From an uncultured Bacteroidota bacterium (lineage in GTDB: Bacteria > Bacteroidota > Bacteroidia > Chitinophagales > Chitinophagaceae), in contig CAIQUX010000312.1 of the NCBI GenBank assembly GCA_903875055.1, positions 1 through 38,622 on the forward strand: 38,622 nucleotides of DNA, in the 5' to 3' direction. Position 1 is the stretch's first letter; every line of letters begins with the position of its first letter. Positions 38,431 through 38,622 of the stretch are shown piece by piece. A program made the position numbers and the translations under genes. The notes under the pieces are model-generated. The model made no database searches. It had not been told where the DNA came from and saw nothing but the letters and a program-made list of their open reading frames with translations.

Positions 38431-38622
38431 ATGTTCAGAAACAATAGTACCATTAATTTCTTACAAAATAAAACATTGGTGGCTTTATGTATTCTTGTTC
38501 TGTTTATCCTCAAAGCACCTTATCTGCATCTTCCTTATTACTGGGATGAAGCATGGTCTTATGCTAAAGCAGTGAATGAAATGTATACACATAAAATAAC
38601 ATTGTTTCCTTCTGAGGTCAAT
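38431..38622 (+). CDS. Partial membrane glycosyltransferase (GT39/ArnT-like N-terminus), truncated by window end
   Basis: Open frame from ATG 38431 to the window end: MFRNNSTINFLQNKTLVALCILVLFILKAPYLHLPYYWDEAWSYAKAV, DE motif in first loop. Confidence 0.6.
   Translation, partial: MFRNNSTINFLQNKTLVALCILVLFILKAPYLHLPYYWDEAWSYAKAVNEMYTHKITLFPSEVN

Noticed and set aside
1-38622. CRISPR arrays, transposases, integrases, rRNA
   Set aside because: No regularly spaced repeats, no transposase or integrase-like ORFs and no rRNA segments were seen on reading the window

Overview
The window looks like a Bacteroidota-type chromosome segment (inferred from gene content and style). It carries a roughly 23 kb anaerobic aromatic-degradation island next to a tRNA-Leu(CAA), followed by housekeeping genes. 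The minus-strand operon (6131->282) encodes MocA-like and XdhC-like Mo-cofactor maturation proteins, an SDR, a fused gamma-alpha 4-hydroxybenzoyl-CoA-reductase-like molybdoenzyme, and its FAD subunit with the extra [4Fe-4S] cysteine insertion. The divergent plus-strand cluster (6312->23337) encodes class I ATP-dependent benzoyl-CoA reductase in the order bcrC-B-A-D, an ADP-forming acyl-CoA synthetase, an unusual three-gene module, thiolase, Had, Oah/BamA, Dch and a HAD-ECH fusion. The three-gene module (13384-16956) is the most novel element. It consists of a lone BcrB/HgdB-like [4Fe-4S] subunit, a free-standing acyl-CoA-synthetase C-terminal-like domain with extra cysteines, and a fusion of a ketopantoate-reductase-type dehydrogenase to a BcrA/HgdC-type ATPase activator. 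A strong CRP/FNR-type palindrome lies between the two divergent operons. Downstream are a YfiT/DinB-like protein, an orphan CoA-transferase A subunit, dprA, ompH-like, tpiA, a DUF721 protein, an NtrC-type regulator, iscX, fdx, pckA, yceI-like, pyrB, pyrR and large membrane proteins. All calls come from reading sequence and recalled family motifs; no searches were run.
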